Part shown: positions 27,057 through 35,646 of the stretch, piece by piece | Position numbering within the stretch: position 1 is the stretch's first letter | Layout of the letters: every line of letters starts with the position of its first letter | NCBI RefSeq assembly: GCF_000430885.1 | Contig: NZ_AUMW01000010.1 | Span: 1 to 64,000 of the forward strand | Direction: 5' to 3' | DNA length: 64,000 nucleotides | From: Desulfotruncus alcoholivorax DSM 16058 | GTDB lineage: Bacteria > Bacillota > Desulfotomaculia > Desulfotomaculales > Desulfallaceae | The notes under the pieces: generated by a model | Told to the model about the DNA's origin: nothing | The model's input: only the letters and a program-made list of their open reading frames with translations | The model's database searches: none | Made by a program: the position numbers and the translations under genes

Positions 27057-27130
27057 TGGAGCGGGTGATGGGAATCGAACCCACGCGACTGGCTTGGAAG
27101 GCCAGGGCTCTACCATTGAGCTACACCCGC
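27057..27130 (-). tRNA. tRNA-Gly (UCC)
   Basis: Acceptor GCGGGTG/CACCCGC, D-arm TAGCTCAATGGTAGAGC, anticodon loop CTTCCAA (anticodon UCC), T-arm GGTTCGATTCC and encoded CCA. It is the first gene of the array in the direction of transcription. Confidence 0.92.
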
Positions 27131-27169
27131 CCGGCAACTGAACAATATTAATTTGGAGCGAACGATATT

Positions 27170-27198
27170 ATTATACAAGAAAAATTCGCTTGAGTCAA
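27170..27198 (-). promoter_or_regulatory. Consensus promoter of the tRNA array
   Basis: On the minus strand, TTGACT (27198-27193) and TATAAT (27175-27170) are separated by exactly 17 bases, about 40 bases ahead of tRNA-Gly. This is a near-perfect housekeeping promoter. Confidence 0.85.
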
Positions 27199-27639
27199 AA
27201 AAAATTTTTTGATATTGCGCGTTATTGATGTTTCTAAGACAAAAGCGGTTATTAGTATAACATTTTATGATAAAAATCAATCCTTTGTAAGCTTAACAAT
27301 AAATTAACAAAACCCTGAAAGCATTTAATTACGCTAAAAAGCCTGCTAATTAGCCTATTTGAATATCATTTATTGATTTTGTAGGAATATTTTTGCTTTA
27401 TTTTTTGGGTTTTATCCGCTATAATGAACTTATTACGCTATTGATAATTATACTAACTAAGAATTGTAGCGTAACTAACATTTAGTATTTGCGAAATCAG
27501 TTGGTCTTTTTTAACCTTTACAAAATCTATAAAGTGCATTATCTTTATTATCATATGTATTGTTTTATAAAGATATTATGAAATATTGTCAATTATATTT
27601 TACGCTTATGCTATATTTTTTACAAGGGAGGGTAAACGG
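27199..27639. other. AT-rich intergenic region before hdrC
   Basis: No gene. It probably holds the hdr promoter; a TATAAT at 27420-27425 lacks a clear -35. The 10-base palindrome GCTAATTAGC lies near 27344, and ACGCTA/TAGCGT flank a 27-base stretch near 27434-27474. Nothing is firm enough to name. Confidence 0.35.
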
Positions 27640-28209
27640 GTGCAATTTATTGATTCCGAAAAGAAAAACTTTTTCAATGAAGTTAGAGAAAAAAGCGGCC
27701 AGCCCATTGAACTGTGTTACCAGTGCCAAAAATGCGCTTCCGGTTGTATAGCGACGGAATACGCCGATTATTTTCCCAACGAAATATTACGTCTGGTGCA
27801 ATTTGGCCAAAAGGACAGGGTTTTAGGTTGCTCCAGCATTTGGATATGCTCCAGTTGTGAGACCTGTGGCGCGCGGTGCCCGAACGGCATCAACATTGCA
27901 GAAGTGATGGATGCTTTAAAGGAAATGTCAATCCGCGAAGGCAAAGTCAAAGAAAAGAATATCAATTTATTTCACAATGTTTTTTTGGGCTCGGTTAAGA
28001 CTTTCGGACGTGTGCACGAAAGCAGTATGATGGCAATTTACAAGCTGAAAAGCGGTGACCTGATGTCAGATCTTGATGTAGGCTTGGAGATGTTTAAAAA
28101 AGGTAAAATGCCTTTACTGCCTCACAGAATTAAAGCCAAAGGTAAACTTAAACATATATTTTTCAGCACCAATGGCCACGGGCCCCTCAACAAAAATGAA
28201 AAACATTGA
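27640..28209 (+). CDS. hdrC: Heterodisulfide reductase subunit C-like ferredoxin (HdrC)
   Basis: 189 aa. Two [4Fe-4S] clusters are visible: CYQCQKCASGCI near residue 26 and CSSCETCGARCPNG near residue 75. It carries electrons between HdrA and the catalytic HdrB. The GTG at 27640 has AGGGAGG at good spacing; the upstream open frame is not coding. It is the first gene of an hdrC-hdrB-hdrA cluster, an arrangement seen in sulfate reducers and other Firmicutes. Confidence 0.9.
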   Translation: MQFIDSEKKNFFNEVREKSGQPIELCYQCQKCASGCIATEYADYFPNEILRLVQFGQKDRVLGCSSIWICSSCETCGARCPNGINIAEVMDALKEMSIREGKVKEKNINLFHNVFLGSVKTFGRVHESSMMAIYKLKSGDLMSDLDVGLEMFKKGKMPLLPHRIKAKGKLKHIFFSTNGHGPLNKNEKH

Positions 28210-28256
28210 TTTAACTGATTACTTATAATTAACCAAAATGGAAAGGAGTACTCAAA

Positions 28257-29111
28257 TTGAAACTTTCCTATTTTCCCGGATGCTCCTTAAGCTCCACCGC
28301 CAAGGAATACGATATGTCCGCAAAGGCGGTCTGCAATGCTCTTGGCGTTGAGCTGGTGGAACTTAAAGATTGGGTGTGCTGCGGGGCCACTTCGGCCCAC
28401 AGCACCAACCATAAGCTTTCTATAGCCCTACCTTCACGCAATCTGGCGCTGGCCCAGGAATCCGGAATGGATTTGGCAGTTCCCTGTTCAGCCTGTTACA
28501 GCCGGGTAAAAAAGGCTGATTATACAATGCGTAATAATGAAAAAATGCGCGGTGAAATTGAGCGCATTGTGGAATTTAAATATAACGGCAGCATTAATGT
28601 TTATTCTCTAATTGAAGCCATGGTCAGTAAAATTGGTGTGGATGCCATAGCCAAAAGCGTAAATAAGCCCTTAAAAGGTTTAAAACTTGTATGTTACTAT
28701 GGTTGCCTTTTAGTAAGGCCACCCGAGGTCACCTGCTTTGACGATACGGAAAACCCGGTCTCCCTTGATAACGTAATGAAAGCAGTTGGTGCCGAGGTAA
28801 TACCATGGTCTTATAAGACTGACTGCTGCGGCGCAAACCTGGGCTTAACTTCCAGCAGTGTTGTTCAAGGAATGGTCGGACGTTTACTGGATGCTGCCAA
28901 AGAAGCAGGCGCAATGGCTATTGTAACAGCATGCCCGCTTTGCCAATCCAACCTGGAAATGCGGAGAAAAGAGCGCAATACTGAATTACCTGCGTTTTAT
29001 TTCACAGAGCTGGTAGGTATGGCCCTGGATTTGCCGGATTGCAACAAATGGTTTAATCTGCATCTGGTAAACCCAAAGCCGTTGCTGCAGTCACTGTCAC
29101 TGGCGGGCTAA
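28257..29111 (+). CDS. hdrB: Heterodisulfide reductase subunit B-like (HdrB)
   Basis: 284 aa. Two CCG domains: the first includes YFPGCSLSSTAKEYD, WVCCGATSAH and PCSACYSRV; the second CYYGCLLVRPPE, TDCCGANLGLT and CPLCQSNLEMR. These bind the unusual [4Fe-4S] centres that reduce a disulfide in Hdr enzymes. In this bacterium the true acceptor is probably not CoM-S-S-CoB but another disulfide or thiol carrier. TTG start with GGAAAGGAG upstream. Confidence 0.92.
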   Translation: MKLSYFPGCSLSSTAKEYDMSAKAVCNALGVELVELKDWVCCGATSAHSTNHKLSIALPSRNLALAQESGMDLAVPCSACYSRVKKADYTMRNNEKMRGEIERIVEFKYNGSINVYSLIEAMVSKIGVDAIAKSVNKPLKGLKLVCYYGCLLVRPPEVTCFDDTENPVSLDNVMKAVGAEVIPWSYKTDCCGANLGLTSSSVVQGMVGRLLDAAKEAGAMAIVTACPLCQSNLEMRRKERNTELPAFYFTELVGMALDLPDCNKWFNLHLVNPKPLLQSLSLAG

Positions 29112-29138
29112 TTTAGGAAGATGGAGGTCTGGCGTACA

Positions 29139-32100
29139 TTGAAAAATAACAATTCCAATAAAAACATCGTTGGTTCCGTATTAATTGTTGGAGCTGGTAT
29201 AAGCGGTATGCAGTCCGCCCTGGACCTTGCCGAAGTGGGGTACAAGGTTTATATTGTCGAAAAGTCGCCGGCAATAGGCGGGCGTATGCCCATGCTGGAC
29301 AAAACTTTCCCCACCAATGACTGTTCCATGTGTATTCTCTCCCCCAAATTAGTTGAATGCGGCCGCCACCGTAATATTGAGATTCTAACGTGTTCTCAAA
29401 TTACGGGCCTTGACGGTAAGGCGGGCAATTATACTGTAACAGTCAACAAGAAGCCACGTTATGTTGACCCGGAGAAATGTTTGGGTTGCGGTTCTTGCGC
29501 AGAAGCATGCCCGGTTAAAGTTCCCAATGAATTCAACCAGCTATTAAGTAAACGTAAAGCTATCTATAAACTATACCCGCAAGCCTACCCCAATGCTTAC
29601 ATCATTGACGTTAGAAACTGCTTAAGGCACAAGAACCCCAAGGCCTGTGGTAAATGTATCAAAGCCTGCCCGGTGGATGCCATTGATCACAACATGCAGC
29701 CGGAAACAACAACTTTAAACGTGGGCGCCATCATTCTTTGCCCCGGTTATGAATTGTTTGACGCCGAGTTGCGTGGTGAATACGGCTACGGCGTTTATGA
29801 CAACGTGATTACCAGTTTGCAGTTTGAGCGGATGCTCAGCGCATCAGGCCCCTATGAGGGACATGTGCAGAAAGCTGATGGCACTGAACCTAAAAAAATA
29901 GCCTTCATCCAGTGCGTCGGCTCACGTGACGTTTCGCTTTGCCGCGGTTATTGTTCTTCGGTATGCTGCATGTATGCCACCAAGGAAGCAGTTATTGCGA
30001 AGGAACATGTCCATGGTTTGGAAACCACCATTTTCAATATGGATATCCGGGCCTTCGGCAAAGACTATGAGAAATATTACAACCGTGCCAAAGACGAGTA
30101 CGGAGTGCGTTATGTTAAATGCATGATTTCCTCCGTGAAGGAATTACAGCAAACCAAGGAACTTCGCGTCAGGTATCGCACCCCCGACGGAAAGGTTACT
30201 GAAGAAGATTTTGACATGGTTGTGTTGTCCGTGGGTTTAAAACCCACCGATGAAACTTTGGAACTGGCCGGCATTTTGGGAATAGAATTGAATCAATATA
30301 ATTTTTGCCAGTTGAAAGACTTAACCGGGGTTCAGACATCCCGTGAAGGAATCTATGTGGCCGGCGTTTTCAGCGGCCCCAAAGACATCCCGGAAACCGT
30401 CATGCAGGCCAGTGCCGCCGCAGGGGACACTGCTGCGTTTTTAGCGCCTGCCCGTAACACACTGGTAACAGAAAGAGAATTTCCGGAAGAAAAAGATGTC
30501 AGCGAAGAGGAACCCAGGCTGGGGGTTTTTGTATGCCATTGCGGCATCAACATAGCCAGCGTTGTGGATGTCCCCTCGACCGTCGAATATGTTAAAACCT
30601 TGCCCAATGTCGTATACGCGACTAACAACCTGTATGCCTGCTCCCAAGACAGCCAGGCGGCCATGAAGGAGTTAATTGAAAAGCATAAACTTAACCGCAT
30701 TGTCGTAGCTTCATGCAGTCCACGCACTCACAAGCCTTTATTCCAGGAAACCATGCGCGAAGCCGGTCTTAATCCAAGCCTGTTTGAAATGGCCAATATC
30801 AGGGATCAATGCTCCTGGGTGCATATGAAAGAGCCGGAAAAAGCCACACAAAAGGCAAAAGACCTGATTAGCGCGGCTGTGGCCAAGTCTGCAACTTTAA
30901 AACCCGTGCACAGCGTTAAAGTTGGGGTTACCAACAACGCACTGGTAATTGGCGGCGGCATCTCCGGCATGGTTGCAGCAACCAGTCTTTCCAAACAAGG
31001 TTACAAAGTTAGCTTATTGGAGAAAAGCGACCAACTCGGGGGCACAGCCCTTCGAATTAAAGAAGGCTTTAACGGAGAAGACATTCAAGGTTACGTTAAA
31101 GCATTGATCAGCGAGGTCAATAATGACCCGTCAATTGATATATATATGGGAAGTGAAATTGAAGAAGTATCCGGGTATATCGGTAATTTTAAGACCAAGC
31201 TGGCTTCCGGTTTGGAAATCAAGCACGGCGTCACCATTATCGCTACCGGGGCTGAAGAGGCCAAGCCCGATGAATATCTTTACGGACAGGACCCGCGGGT
31301 TTTAACCCAGTTGGAACTTGATGAAGCTATTGCCAACCTGGATGCCAGAATAAAAAAGGCCAACAATATCGTCATGATTCAATGTGTTGGCTCAAGGGAG
31401 GAAGGCAGGCCTTATTGCAGCCGTATTTGTTGCACCAAAACGATGAAGCTTGCGACAAAAGTTAAAGAAATCAACCCCGACGCCTCTCTCGTAGTTTTAT
31501 ACCGGGATATTAGAACCTATAGCTTCAACGAGGATTACTATCGTGAAGCCAGGGCCAACGGGGTAATTTTTGTCCGCTACGAAGTAGAGAACAAGCCGCA
31601 GGTGCAACTGGCGGGCGGCAACGGCAACAGCACCTTGCAAGTATCCTTTAAGGATCATATTTTAGGTGAAAATATTACTTTGGATACAGATCTGTTAATC
31701 TTGGCTGCTCCAATTAATCCTGCCGTATCCAACCCGCGTATTTCACAGTTATTTAAAGTCCCGCTTAATCCGGACAAGTTTTTCCAGGAAGCACACATGA
31801 AACTGCGTCCTGTTGATTTTGCTTCCGAAGGCGTGTATATGTGCGGTTTGGCCCACGGTCCCAAAAATATAGAAGAAAGCATCGCCCAGGCCAAGGCGGC
31901 TGCAGGTCGCGCAACCAGCATCTTAAGTCACGCAACGCTGGAATCCAAAGGTGTGGTGGCGGTTGTTGATCCTGATAAATGCGCGGCATGCCTTACCTGT
32001 GTACGGCTTTGCCCCTTTAAAGCCCCAAGAATTAACGATAAGCATGTGGCCGAGATAGAAGCAGTAATTTGCCAGGGCTGCGGCACCTGCGCCGGTGAAT

Positions 32101-32192
32101 GTCCCAATAAGGCAATTACCTTGCAAAGTTATAGCGATAAGCAATTGTCTGCCGCAGTGGACGGGCTGTTTCAGGTGGCTCAGAACGATTAA
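29139..32192 (+). CDS. hdrA: Double-length HdrA-like flavin iron-sulfur protein
   Basis: About 1,017 aa, well above the usual HdrA (about 650). The first unit has FAD motif VLIVGAGISGMQSALDL, two ferredoxin-like clusters (CLGCGSCAEACPV, CGKCIKACPVDAI) and CVGSRD; then a linker with CHCGINIASVVDV. A second FAD unit follows (VIGGGISGMVAATSLSK, CVGSREEGRPYC), and the end carries CAACLTCVRLCPF and CQGCGTCAGECPN. I take TTG at 29139 (GGAGG ten bases upstream); ATG at 29121 is possible. HdrA flavins can bifurcate electrons; whether this one does is inference. Confidence 0.88.
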   Translation: MKNNNSNKNIVGSVLIVGAGISGMQSALDLAEVGYKVYIVEKSPAIGGRMPMLDKTFPTNDCSMCILSPKLVECGRHRNIEILTCSQITGLDGKAGNYTVTVNKKPRYVDPEKCLGCGSCAEACPVKVPNEFNQLLSKRKAIYKLYPQAYPNAYIIDVRNCLRHKNPKACGKCIKACPVDAIDHNMQPETTTLNVGAIILCPGYELFDAELRGEYGYGVYDNVITSLQFERMLSASGPYEGHVQKADGTEPKKIAFIQCVGSRDVSLCRGYCSSVCCMYATKEAVIAKEHVHGLETTIFNMDIRAFGKDYEKYYNRAKDEYGVRYVKCMISSVKELQQTKELRVRYRTPDGKVTEEDFDMVVLSVGLKPTDETLELAGILGIELNQYNFCQLKDLTGVQTSREGIYVAGVFSGPKDIPETVMQASAAAGDTAAFLAPARNTLVTEREFPEEKDVSEEEPRLGVFVCHCGINIASVVDVPSTVEYVKTLPNVVYATNNLYACSQDSQAAMKELIEKHKLNRIVVASCSPRTHKPLFQETMREAGLNPSLFEMANIRDQCSWVHMKEPEKATQKAKDLISAAVAKSATLKPVHSVKVGVTNNALVIGGGISGMVAATSLSKQGYKVSLLEKSDQLGGTALRIKEGFNGEDIQGYVKALISEVNNDPSIDIYMGSEIEEVSGYIGNFKTKLASGLEIKHGVTIIATGAEEAKPDEYLYGQDPRVLTQLELDEAIANLDARIKKANNIVMIQCVGSREEGRPYCSRICCTKTMKLATKVKEINPDASLVVLYRDIRTYSFNEDYYREARANGVIFVRYEVENKPQVQLAGGNGNSTLQVSFKDHILGENITLDTDLLILAAPINPAVSNPRISQLFKVPLNPDKFFQEAHMKLRPVDFASEGVYMCGLAHGPKNIEESIAQAKAAAGRATSILSHATLESKGVVAVVDPDKCAACLTCVRLCPFKAPRINDKHVAEIEAVICQGCGTCAGECPNKAITLQSYSDKQLSAAVDGLFQVAQND

Positions 32193-32227
32193 AAAGAACC
32201 GGGGTTAATAACCCGGTTCTTTTTTGC
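32191..32227 (+). terminator. Rho-independent terminator after hdrA
   Basis: AAGAACCGGG and CCCGGTTCTT pair across GTTAATAA, followed by TTTTT. Confidence 0.85.
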
Positions 32228-32294
32228 ACTTTACCAGGAAAGTATAACTGGCCATATTTATGGCCGGAGCTAAGGATAAAAGGTAACGTTTGAT

Positions 32295-32849
32295 TTATAT
32301 GTTTGATCGAAGATTTTGTTCCCAGGTTTTCTGGTAAATTCGCAGGTCTCTGTCATTAAACAAAACAAATCTTATCTCTTCAGGTATTCTTTTCTCAACT
32401 ACAAAATCCAACACCGTTTTTACCGCTATTTGAGCAGCCTCAACAATTGGAAACCTATAGGCTCCCGTACTAATGGAAGGGAAAGCTATGCTGCGAATAC
32501 CTTTTTCATTGGCCAGATTAAGGCTATTCCAATAAGCATTTCGCAGCAACCTGGCTTCATCATTACTCCCTCCGCGCCATACCGGCCCAACAGTGTGGAT
32601 TACATATTTGGCAGCTAAATTTCCGCCTGAGGTAATAACAGCTTCTCCCGTAGGGCACCCTCCTTGTTTGGCCCTGATTTGCTTGCACTCTGCAAGTATT
32701 TGAGGACCGCCGGTCCTGTGGATGGCCCCGTCCACGCCCCCTCCACCCAGCAGACTGGAATTTGCGGCATTTACAATGGCCTCAGTATCCTGTTTAGTGA
32801 TATCTCCCTGCAAAACCACAATGCAGGTTCCATTAATCGTAAATTCCAA
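32295..32849 (-). CDS. Macro-domain ADP-ribose-binding hydrolase
   Basis: 184 aa. GDITKQDTEAIVNAANSSLL, the loop GGGGVDGAIHRTGG and AKYVIHTVGPVW define a macro domain of the YmdB/MacroD class, which hydrolyses ADP-ribose esters (O-acetyl-ADP-ribose, mono-ADP-ribosyl protein). FPSISTGAYRFP is the second binding loop. It could process the product of a sirtuin such as the one at 42.5 kb. TTG at 32849 with GGAGGT upstream; a TTG at 32864 would give five more residues. Confidence 0.9.
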   Translation of the reverse strand: MEFTINGTCIVVLQGDITKQDTEAIVNAANSSLLGGGGVDGAIHRTGGPQILAECKQIRAKQGGCPTGEAVITSGGNLAAKYVIHTVGPVWRGGSNDEARLLRNAYWNSLNLANEKGIRSIAFPSISTGAYRFPIVEAAQIAVKTVLDFVVEKRIPEEIRFVLFNDRDLRIYQKTWEQNLRSNI

Positions 32850-32891
32850 CCAAAACACCTCCAAATCATGGGTATATAATCTAAAAACTTG

Positions 32892-32936
32892 TCATTGCGA
32901 GGATTGAAACAACATGGAAGGGATGCCTCCTATAAT
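32892..32936. repeat. Truncated relative of the dispersed repeat
   Basis: TCATTGCGAG at 32892-32901 matches the outer end of the repeat family at 13378 and 21672, and is followed by GGGATGCCTCC rather than the full hairpin core. I count it as a decayed end. Confidence 0.45.
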
Positions 32937-33005
32937 GGGTACTTGACTTAAGCAGATACTCAGTTGTATTAATAAAGAAAATAACGCAAAAGCAGGTGTT
33001 TAAAT

Positions 33006-33233
33006 ATGGCAGAAATTAAAGGAGTATTATATCATCCAGATACCGGTGAAGTTCACGTTTCGAGCCACTTTAATATTCCCATTTTGGTGAAGGAGTGGGC
33101 CTGAATCTGCAACACCAAGAAGGCCCAGGGTTGGGCTTTTTATCCTGTAGCAGATGTCAATAAAGACCTGAGAAAAGTGAACGGCAAGTGGTATGTGCCG
33201 GGCGAAGTCCTGGAAAAGAACAATCAACGCTAG
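33006..33233 (+). CDS. Small protein ORF continuing through an in-frame TGA (possible selenoprotein or nonsense mutation)
   Basis: From the ATG at 33006 (AGGTG eight bases upstream) the frame encodes MAEIKGVLYHPDTGEVHVSS and so on up to VKEWA, then TGA at 33102-33104. The same frame then continues with ICNTKKAQGWAFYPVADV and GKWYVPGEVLEK to TAG at 33231-33233, 75 residues in all. The downstream half reads like good protein, not junk. A hairpin, GAAGGCCCA/TGGGCTTTTT with loop GGGT, lies 23 bases after TGA, within bacterial SECIS range. Either Sec33, or a recent stop (for example CGA to TGA). The protein is unrecognised. Confidence 0.5.
33119..33141 (+). promoter_or_regulatory. Hairpin downstream of the in-frame TGA (possible SECIS)
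   Basis: A GCCCA/TGGGC core, extended by wobble and A-T pairs to nine pairs, closes a GGGT loop. SECIS hairpins of bacterial selenoprotein mRNAs have a G-U in a small loop at 16-37 bases after the UGA. The run of T residues after it also makes it resemble a terminator inside the ORF. Confidence 0.4.
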
Positions 33234-33421
33234 TTTTGGTTGCTGTCATTATGTTTCCTGTCTGAAATTCTTTTCAATATGCCGCTGCATAATATGGCCA
33301 CTAAAACTCCGGCGGCCATGCTCTTATTTTCAGACAAGCTTGTCCAAGTTGACAGGAGATAATAAGTAAATACAGATAAAAATACGGTAATAGACATGGG
33401 CAAAAGAGTTTGACTTCTCAT
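33230..33421 (-). CDS. Small membrane protein
   Basis: 63 aa with two hydrophobic helices (LPMSITVFLSVFTYYLLS and MAAGVLVAILCSGIL) and a charged C-terminus (RISDRKHND). ATG at 33421 with GGGGTGTG upstream. Its stop overlaps the last four bases of the oppositely oriented TGA-containing ORF. No family recognised. Confidence 0.55.
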   Translation of the reverse strand: MRSQTLLPMSITVFLSVFTYYLLSTWTSLSENKSMAAGVLVAILCSGILKRISDRKHNDSNQN

Positions 33422-33462
33422 ATTGGGCACACCCCTTAGAGAGGTTTTTACGGCAAACACTA

Positions 33463-33498
33463 GCCGGTGGGAAAAACTACCGGCTTTGACCCACCGGC
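33463..33498 (-). terminator. Inverted repeat between thrC and the small membrane gene
   Basis: GCCGGTGGG and CCCACCGGC pair exactly across 18 bases. Position upstream of the small gene and after the 3' end of thrC suggests a terminator or regulatory hairpin. A T tract is not clear. Confidence 0.5.
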
Positions 33499-33526
33499 AA
33501 TAATAAACTTTTCAATGTCTTTTTAT

Positions 33527-35026
33527 TTACTTTTTTATAAATGATAGGACTGCCTGCTTCATATTATTCTTTTCTACAACCTCACTATGAAGCACTGGCC
33601 GCAGGTCAAGATCTTTAAGTCCGGCGGGAACCGGCATTTGACTAAATTCGGACAGCATCTCCAGTAAATCGAACTCGCTTTTACCGTGAGTCTTTTCTTC
33701 ATCAAGCAGCGCACGGGCAACACTGGCATTAAACTTAAACGGGCTGGCGGTGGATACAATTACCGTATAACTGGGATCGCTACTTTCAGCCAGATATTTT
33801 TCGTAAACATTAAGTCCCACAGCTGTATGAGTATCCATAACGTAATTATAGCATTGATAGGCACCACGTATGGTTTGCATCGTTTCTTTATCCGTGGCAA
33901 AACTTGACCAGAAAATGCCCAGTATCTTTTCCCTAATTTCTTCCTCGACTTGATAACTTCCGGATTGCTTTAATTGTGACATCCATTTGCGCACAGGTTC
34001 TGGATTATGGCCTGTTAATTCAAACAATAGCCGCTCCAGGTTACTGGATATTAATATGTCCATGGAAGGAGAGAGGGTTTTCTTAAATTCACGCATCCGG
34101 TTATATACACCTGTTTTAATGAATTCATCCAGCACATCATTGGCATTGGAGGCACAAATCAACTTATTAACCGGCAACCCCATCTCCCGCGCGTAAAATC
34201 CCGCCAGGATATTGCCAAAGTTTCCAGTGGGAACAACGTAGTTAACTTTTTCTCCCAATTGTATCCTGCCTTGTTTAATTAATTCTGCATAAGCTGAAAA
34301 ATAGTACGCTATCTGCGGAACTAATCTTCCCCAATTGATGGAGTTGGCAGATGAAAACTTGTAATTATATTTCGAAATAATCTGAGCTGTTGCTGTATCG
34401 CCAAATATCTCTTTGACCCCGCTTTGCGCGTCATCAAAGTTGCCCCGCACCGCAAAAACTCCAACGTTATTACCCTCCTGGGTAATCATCTGTAACTTTT
34501 GAACCTCACTTACCCCTTGTTCTGGATAAAACACTACAATAGCGGTATGCGGTACATCCTTAAACCCTTCAAGCGCCGCTTTACCCGTATCTCCGGAAGT
34601 AGCCACCAGGATTAAGATATTTCCTGCTTCACCGGTTTTCTCCATGGACTTAACCAACAGGCGTGGTAAAATCTGCAACGCCATATCCTTAAAAGCGCAA
34701 GTAGGGCCGTGCCACAATTCAAGGACACTCAATCCCCGGTCCAGGTTTGCAACTGGTGCTATGTCCGGGTGATCAAAGTTACTGTTATTATATGCATCAT
34801 TAACACATTGAGTAATTTCATCGCTGGTGAAATCCGATAAGTAAGGTTTTAGTATCTCTGCACATCTTTCGCCATAGGATTTTTGTACCAGTGAAAATAT
34901 TTCATCCAGCTTAATTATTGGTTTCGATTCGGGAATAAATAGTCCGCCGTCAGGGGATATGCCCTGTTGAATAGCTTCAGCCGAGGTAATTAACTTACCG
35001 TCACCCCTGGTGCTTTCGTAAAACAT
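33527..35026 (-). CDS. thrC: Threonine synthase
   Basis: 499 aa, in the longer ThrC class (about 500 aa) rather than the 350-residue one. PLP lysine in CAFKDMALQILPRLL, the phosphate loop VATSGDTGKAALEGF and the N-terminal FYESTRGDGK with SPDGGLFIPES are diagnostic. It converts O-phosphohomoserine to threonine. ATG at 35026 with GGGAGG upstream; codons before it are leader. It stands alone here, with no hom or thrB beside it. Confidence 0.94.
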   Translation of the reverse strand: MFYESTRGDGKLITSAEAIQQGISPDGGLFIPESKPIIKLDEIFSLVQKSYGERCAEILKPYLSDFTSDEITQCVNDAYNNSNFDHPDIAPVANLDRGLSVLELWHGPTCAFKDMALQILPRLLVKSMEKTGEAGNILILVATSGDTGKAALEGFKDVPHTAIVVFYPEQGVSEVQKLQMITQEGNNVGVFAVRGNFDDAQSGVKEIFGDTATAQIISKYNYKFSSANSINWGRLVPQIAYYFSAYAELIKQGRIQLGEKVNYVVPTGNFGNILAGFYAREMGLPVNKLICASNANDVLDEFIKTGVYNRMREFKKTLSPSMDILISSNLERLLFELTGHNPEPVRKWMSQLKQSGSYQVEEEIREKILGIFWSSFATDKETMQTIRGAYQCYNYVMDTHTAVGLNVYEKYLAESSDPSYTVIVSTASPFKFNASVARALLDEEKTHGKSEFDLLEMLSEFSQMPVPAGLKDLDLRPVLHSEVVEKNNMKQAVLSFIKK

Positions 35027-35120
35027 TTTAATTCCTCCCAATATATATGCTTATTACATTAAACAACAGCTTCTTTATGCAGTCAATAAACTAAAAAAAA
35101 ACACAGCCTTGCAGCTTAAT

Positions 35121-35504
35121 TTATAAATATAACTCCCACTTTCCAAAAACGGCTCCGCACTTGCAGCCATAAGTCACAAAATGTTTCTTGGGGAACTCTT
35201 CTATGCCCAGTATGCGAACAGTACTTTTAAAGGTATATATACTGATCCCACACCCGGGGCAATCCTGGCCCTCAATTGTTTTCTTAGCCCTGATCATCGA
35301 CCATTTAGGCTCGTATGTGGCATACACATAATAATCGGCAAAGCCAAATTTTGTAATTCTATAACGGTCAAGAACCGCCCTGATTGTTTTTAGCATTAAT
35401 TCCCTGGTTCTTCCGGTTTGAGTTAATAGAAATGTTTGTACTGCAGCCTGAATAACTTGTTGGTCCTCCGCTGAAGGGAAGTCTAGGACGATTGCCGTCT
35501 GCAT
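35121..35504 (-). CDS. Hypothetical protein with Cys motif CPGCG
   Basis: 127 aa, unrecognised. The N-terminal half is helical (LTQTGRTRELMLKTIRAVLD), and the C-terminal half contains CPGCGISIY and YGCKCGAVFGKW, a likely zinc site. Good GGGGGC upstream of the ATG. It lies divergently from adenine deaminase. Confidence 0.65.
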   Translation of the reverse strand: MQTAIVLDFPSAEDQQVIQAAVQTFLLTQTGRTRELMLKTIRAVLDRYRITKFGFADYYVYATYEPKWSMIRAKKTIEGQDCPGCGISIYTFKSTVRILGIEEFPKKHFVTYGCKCGAVFGKWELYL

Positions 35505-35646
35505 AGTGATTGCCCCCGTATAAATTATTAGGTTCTATTATAATTGACATTTTATTAAATTTTGATACCAAAAGTATTTTTTTGAAAGGCAATGCTATAA
35601 TTAATTCATACAGATTTTTAGAAAACAGATCTTAACGGAGGTTGCT

